Assembly (NCBI RefSeq): GCF_000282215.1
Contig: NZ_AKJS01000066.1
Location: 1 to 64,000, forward strand
Direction: 5' to 3'
Origin: Pseudomonas sp. GM21
GTDB taxonomy: Bacteria > Pseudomonadota > Gammaproteobacteria > Pseudomonadales > Pseudomonadaceae
DNA: 64,000 nt
In this document: piece after piece, positions 60,637 through 64,000 of the stretch
Position numbering within the stretch: position 1 is the first letter of the stretch
Layout of the letters: the number at the start of each line of letters is the position of its first letter
The notes under the pieces: generated by a model
The model's input: only the letters and a program-made list of their open reading frames with translations
The model's database searches: none
Told to the model about the DNA's origin: nothing
Made by a program: the position numbers and the translations under genes

Positions 60637-62781
60637 ATGACTGAAACCATTCGTTACGAAAAAGGTCAAGACCAGATCGTCGTCCTGACCATCGACTTGC
60701 CAGGCCAGAGCGCCAACACCATGAACGCGGTTTACCGCGAAGCCATGGCCGCCTGCGTCGCCCGTCTGGTTGCGGAAAAAGACAGCATTGCCGGGGTCAT
60801 CATCACTTCGGCGAAGAAGACGTTCTTCGCTGGCGGCGACCTCAATGAGCTGATCAAGGTCGGCAAACCTGAAGCCAAAGCGTTCTATGACAGGGTGCTG
60901 ACGCTCAAGGGGCAATTGCGCACTCTGGAAACCCTTGGCAAGCCGGTGGTGGCTGCGATTAATGGCGCTGCATTGGGTGGCGGTTGGGAAATCTGCCTGG
61001 CGTGCCATCACCGCGTGGCGCTGGACAATCCGTCCGTGCAAGTCGGCCTGCCGGAAGTCACCCTTGGCCTGTTGCCGGGCGGCGGCGGGGTGGTTCGCAT
61101 GGTGCGGATGCTGGGGATTGAGAAATCCTTGCCCTATCTGCTCGAAGGCAAAAAAGTCCGACCACAACAGGCGTTGCAAGCCGGGTTGATTGACGAATTG
61201 GCCAAAGATCCCGGCGAACTGCTGAGCAAGGCACGGGCCTGGATTCTGGCCAATCCGGCGGCGGTTCAGCGCTGGGACGTGAAGGGCTATCAGATCCCGG
61301 GCGGCACACCGTCCAGCCCGAAAGTCGCGCAAATGCTCGCCATCGCGCCGTCGATCCTGCGCAGCAAAACCCAAGGTTGCATGCCCGCGCCGGAGAAAAT
61401 TCTCTGTGCGGCGGTTGAAGGTGCTCAGGTGGATTTCGACACTGCGCACTTGATCGAAACCCGCTATTTCACCGAATTGACCACCGGCCAAATCTCGAAA
61501 AACCTGATCGGCACGTTCTGGTTTCAGCTCAATGAAATCAATGCCGGCGGCTCTCGGCCCCAGGGTTTCGCTCCCTACCTGACGCAGAAGGTCGGAGTGC
61601 TCGGCGCCGGGATGATGGGTGCGGGTATCGCGTTCGTCAGCGCATCGGCGGGTATCGAGGTGGTGCTCAAGGACATCACCCTGGCGGCAGCTGAAAAGGG
61701 CAAGGCCCATTCGGCAGCACTGCTGGACAAGAAAGTCGCGCGCGGCCAGATGATTGCGCAGCAGCGTGAGGCGATTCTGGCGCGGATCCGCACCACGGAA
61801 AGCGACGCGGACCTGGCCGGTTGTGACTTGATTATCGAGGCGGTATTCGAAGACCGCGAGCTCAAGGCCAAGGTCTCATCGGCCGCGCAAAAAATCGTCG
61901 GTCCGGACGCTGTCATCGCTTCCAACACCTCGACCTTGCCGATCAGTGGCCTGGCCACGGCGGTGCCGGATCAGACCAAATTCATCGGCCTGCACTTCTT
62001 CAGTCCCGTGGAAAAAATGCCGTTGGTGGAAATCATCAAAGGCGCCCACACCAGCGACGAAACCCTGGCGCGCGGCTTTGATTTCGTCCTTCAAATCAAG
62101 AAAACCCCGATTGTGGTCAACGACAGGCGCGGATTCTTTACTTCGCGGGTATTTGGCACCTTCACCAATGAAGGCATTGCGATGCTCGGCGAAGGCGTCA
62201 GCGCGCCGATGATCGAAACCGAAGCACGCAAGGCCGGCATGCCCATCGGGCCTCTGGCAATCTCTGACGAAGTTTCCCTGAGCCTCATGAGCCATATCCG
62301 CAAGCAAACGGCCAAGGACCTGCAAGCCGAAGGGAAGCCGCTGATCGAGCACCCGGCGTTTACCGTGATTGACTTGCTGCTCAACGAATACAAACGGCCC
62401 GGTAAAGCGGCAGGGGGCGGTTTCTATGAATACCCGGCCGCCGGCCAGAAACATCTATGGCCGGAGCTGAAAAGCCGTTTTGAGAAGCCTGACGGGCAGA
62501 TATCGCCAAAGGATGTGCGTGATCGACTGCTGTTCGTGCAAGCCATCGAGACGGTGCGCTGTGTGGAGGAGGGCGTGCTGACGTCGACGGCAGACGCCAA
62601 CGTCGGCTCGATCTTCGGCATCGGTTTTGCCGCATGGACTGGCGGTGCATTGCAATTCATCAATCAATACGGCGTGCAAGACTTCGTCGCCCGCGCCCAG
62701 TACCTGGCCGCGCAGTATGGCGAGCGCTTCAATCCGCCGGCCTTGTTGCTGGAAAAAGCGGCTAAAGGGGAGGCGTTTTAA
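60637..62781 (+). CDS. FadJ-type enoyl-CoA hydratase / 3-hydroxyacyl-CoA dehydrogenase
   Basis: A 714-aa bifunctional enzyme. The start is taken as MTETIRYEKGQDQI (60637), with AAGGA 9 nt upstream; an ATG two codons earlier sits only 3 nt from that site. Residues 10-190 are the crotonase domain (FFAGGDLNELIK and AAINGAALGGGWEICLACHH near 65-125). Residues about 315-500 form the NAD-binding dehydrogenase domain with GVLGAGMMGAGIAFVSA and LHFFSPVEKMPLVEIIKG. The C-terminal dehydrogenase domain runs to the end. With the thiolase upstream it gives three consecutive beta-oxidation steps. Symbol withheld because FadB-like paralogues are common. Confidence 0.93.
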   Translation: MTETIRYEKGQDQIVVLTIDLPGQSANTMNAVYREAMAACVARLVAEKDSIAGVIITSAKKTFFAGGDLNELIKVGKPEAKAFYDRVLTLKGQLRTLETLGKPVVAAINGAALGGGWEICLACHHRVALDNPSVQVGLPEVTLGLLPGGGGVVRMVRMLGIEKSLPYLLEGKKVRPQQALQAGLIDELAKDPGELLSKARAWILANPAAVQRWDVKGYQIPGGTPSSPKVAQMLAIAPSILRSKTQGCMPAPEKILCAAVEGAQVDFDTAHLIETRYFTELTTGQISKNLIGTFWFQLNEINAGGSRPQGFAPYLTQKVGVLGAGMMGAGIAFVSASAGIEVVLKDITLAAAEKGKAHSAALLDKKVARGQMIAQQREAILARIRTTESDADLAGCDLIIEAVFEDRELKAKVSSAAQKIVGPDAVIASNTSTLPISGLATAVPDQTKFIGLHFFSPVEKMPLVEIIKGAHTSDETLARGFDFVLQIKKTPIVVNDRRGFFTSRVFGTFTNEGIAMLGEGVSAPMIETEARKAGMPIGPLAISDEVSLSLMSHIRKQTAKDLQAEGKPLIEHPAFTVIDLLLNEYKRPGKAAGGGFYEYPAAGQKHLWPELKSRFEKPDGQISPKDVRDRLLFVQAIETVRCVEEGVLTSTADANVGSIFGIGFAAWTGGALQFINQYGVQDFVARAQYLAAQYGERFNPPALLLEKAAKGEAF

Positions 62782-62876
62782 GGGACCGGTGACGCCTCGC
62801 AGGGCTTGCCTTGGAACGGTGTTTCGAGGCAGGCTCTGGGGTGTGCATTATTCCCATCACGTGTCAGGTATTTTTT

Positions 62877-63599
62877 ATGTCGTTACGCATCTGCATTCTG
62901 GAAACCGACATCCTGCGTCCAGAATTGGTCGACCAATATCAGGGCTACGGGCAGATGTTCAAACACCTGTTTTCGCAGCAACCTATCGCGGCCGAGTTCA
63001 CGGTTTACAACGTGATGCAGGGCGAATACCCAAGCGATGAGCTGACCTTCGATGCTTATCTGGTCACCGGCAGCAAGGCCGATTCCTTCGGCACCGACCC
63101 GTGGATCGAAACCCTAAAAACTTACCTGCTGACCCGCTACGAGCGCGGCGACAAGCTGCTAGGCGTGTGTTTTGGCCATCAACTGCTGGCGCTGTTGCTT
63201 GGCGGTAAAAGCGAACGTGCAACCCAAGGCTGGGGCGTCGGCACCCACCGTTATAAACTCGCGGCCAAGGCGCCGTGGATGAGCCCGGTCAGGGAAGAGT
63301 TGACCTTGTTGATCAGCCACCAGGATCAGGTGACGTCGCTACCGGAAAACGCCACGGTCATCGCCTCCAGCGATTTCTGCCCGTTTGCCGCTTACCACAT
63401 CAACGATCAGGTGCTGTGCTTCCAGGGGCATCCGGAGTTCATTCACGATTATTCGCGTGCGCTGCTGGAGATCCGTCAACAAGCGCTGGGCGAGCAGATT
63501 TACTCCAAAGGCGTAGCCAGCCTTGATCAGGAGCATCATGGTGCTACCGTTGCGGAGTGGATGATGCGGTTTGTGGCGCACAAGCCAGAAACGGTTTAA
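62877..63599 (+). CDS. Class I glutamine amidotransferase-like protein
   Basis: A 240-aa cytoplasmic protein starting MSLRICILETDILRPELV; the frame extends 22 codons upstream with less support. The triad is complete: Cys in GVCFGHQLLALLLGG near residue 100, and His and Glu in CFQGHPEFIHDY near 190. Proteins of this kind (GuaA-amidotransferase-like, free-standing) often hydrolyse gamma-glutamyl compounds or supply ammonia, but no synthetase domain or partner is adjacent. AYLVTGSKADSFGTDPWI is typical of the stand-alone branch. Confidence 0.88.
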   Translation: MSLRICILETDILRPELVDQYQGYGQMFKHLFSQQPIAAEFTVYNVMQGEYPSDELTFDAYLVTGSKADSFGTDPWIETLKTYLLTRYERGDKLLGVCFGHQLLALLLGGKSERATQGWGVGTHRYKLAAKAPWMSPVREELTLLISHQDQVTSLPENATVIASSDFCPFAAYHINDQVLCFQGHPEFIHDYSRALLEIRQQALGEQIYSKGVASLDQEHHGATVAEWMMRFVAHKPETV

Positions 63600-63610
63600 A
63601 GCTAAAACAT

Positions 63611-63662
63611 GCAGGCTCGCCCACACTGAATATCCCTGTGGGAGCGAGCCTGCTCGCGATTG
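63611..63662. repeat. REP pair
   Basis: GCAGGCTCGCCCACACTG (left) faces CCTGTGGGAGCGAGCCTGCT (right), between convergent genes. Confidence 0.75.
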
Positions 63663-63683
63663 TCACAGTCACCTCGGTATTGA

Positions 63684-64000
63684 CTAAAGCCACCCCGACC
63701 TCTTGAAACTCGCCCACAACCCTGTACACCCCACCGCAATAAACGCCAGCACCCCGAAGTACCCGTACTGCCACGCCAGCTCCGGCATGTTCTGGAAGTT
63801 CATCCCGTAAATTCCGGCCACGGCCGTCGGAAACGCCAAAATCGCCGCCCACGCAGCAAACTTGCGCTGCACCACGCTCTGGCGTGAAGCTTCCAGCAGC
63901 ACCCCAATCTCAATGGTCTGGCTGGCAATGTCTGCCAAAGTTGTCAGGTCTTCCATCTGCCGTGTCACGTGAATCTGCACATCCCGGAAGTACGGGCGCA
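63684..64000 (-). CDS. CorA-family divalent cation transporter, C-terminal part (5' end outside window)
   Basis: The minus-strand frame is open to the window edge, so only about 105 codons are seen. RPYFRDVQIHVTRQMEDLT is the end of the long cytoplasmic helix. The first membrane helix then ends in the selectivity motif YGMNFQNMPELAW, and the second helix GYFGVLAFIAVGCTGLW leads to a short basic tail (KRSGW). GMN is the hallmark of CorA Mg/Co channels; the position of MPEL in the loop is normal. It is most likely a magnesium transporter. An in-frame GTG at 63980 is not the real start. Confidence 0.93.
   Translation of the reverse strand, partial: RPYFRDVQIHVTRQMEDLTTLADIASQTIEIGVLLEASRQSVVQRKFAAWAAILAFPTAVAGIYGMNFQNMPELAWQYGYFGVLAFIAVGCTGLWASFKRSGWL

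Noticed and set aside
60511..61710. 399-codon minus-strand frame opposite the thiolase/FadJ genes
   Set aside because: It spans the junction of two certain genes and resembles no protein.
1..64000. CRISPR arrays, tRNA/rRNA genes, insertion sequences, prophage
   Set aside because: No regularly spaced direct repeats, no cloverleaf-type sequences, and no transposase, integrase or phage structural genes were found on reading.

Overview
The window looks like a chromosomal segment of a fluorescent-group Pseudomonas. It is GC-rich and carries many GTGGGAGCGAGCCTGCTCGCGA-type REP palindromes. Its core genes (prc, minCDE, aroC, prmB, folE, rluA, apeB, puuE/puuD) read as Pseudomonas orthologues. No rRNA, tRNA, IS element, prophage or CRISPR array was seen.

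Layout. (1) 1-1.9 kb: the 3' end of an Rhs-type polymorphic toxin with its immunity gene, then a structured-RNA candidate and a small Pseudomonas protein. (2) 1.9-6 kb: the tail-specific protease prc, a quinone oxidoreductase and a HAD phosphatase. (3) 6-11.7 kb: a binding-protein ABC importer whose operon includes a cytoplasmic alkaline-phosphatase-superfamily enzyme. It is divergent from a GntR/HutC regulator, and two matching 12-bp operators lie between them. (4) 11.7-20.7 kb: housekeeping genes (large MscS channel, M18 aminopeptidase, pseudouridine synthase, minE-minD-minC, lipid A acyltransferase, patatin). (5) 20.8-29.7 kb: a purine-catabolism cluster with two Tsx-like porins, a xanthine permease, PuuD, AllA, allantoicase, UraD and PuuE, plus divergent HiuH. 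Together these cover import and urate -> 5-hydroxyisourate -> OHCU -> allantoin -> allantoate -> ureidoglycolate -> glyoxylate. (6) 29.8-37.6 kb: an AT-richer three-gene island of unrecognised toxin-like proteins, made of two paralogues of about 618 aa and one protein of about 1200 aa with a pore-like hydrophobic block and RTX-like repeats. (7) 37.8-48.6 kb: LysE exporter, AzgA-type purine permease, glutaredoxin, folE, Smr protein, isochorismatase-like hydrolase, prmB, an alpha/beta hydrolase, aroC and an MFS transporter. (8) 48.6-49.3 kb: a decaying methionine-salvage locus. It has a 72-nt remnant of mtnB followed by a full-length acireductone dioxygenase that has lost two of its four metal ligands. 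(9) 49.4-64 kb: acyl-CoA synthetase, ankyrin protein, small proteins, rraB, the ATP-grasp/alpha-E/transglutaminase operon, a cytochrome c, a thiolase plus FadJ-like beta-oxidation pair, a glutamine amidotransferase and the 3' part of a CorA gene cut by the window end.

The points most worth a second look are the 29.8-37.6 kb island, the mtnB remnant with ligand-less MtnD, the shared TTGTATACAA-type palindromes at purine promoters, and the C4-like RNA candidate at about 1.2 kb.
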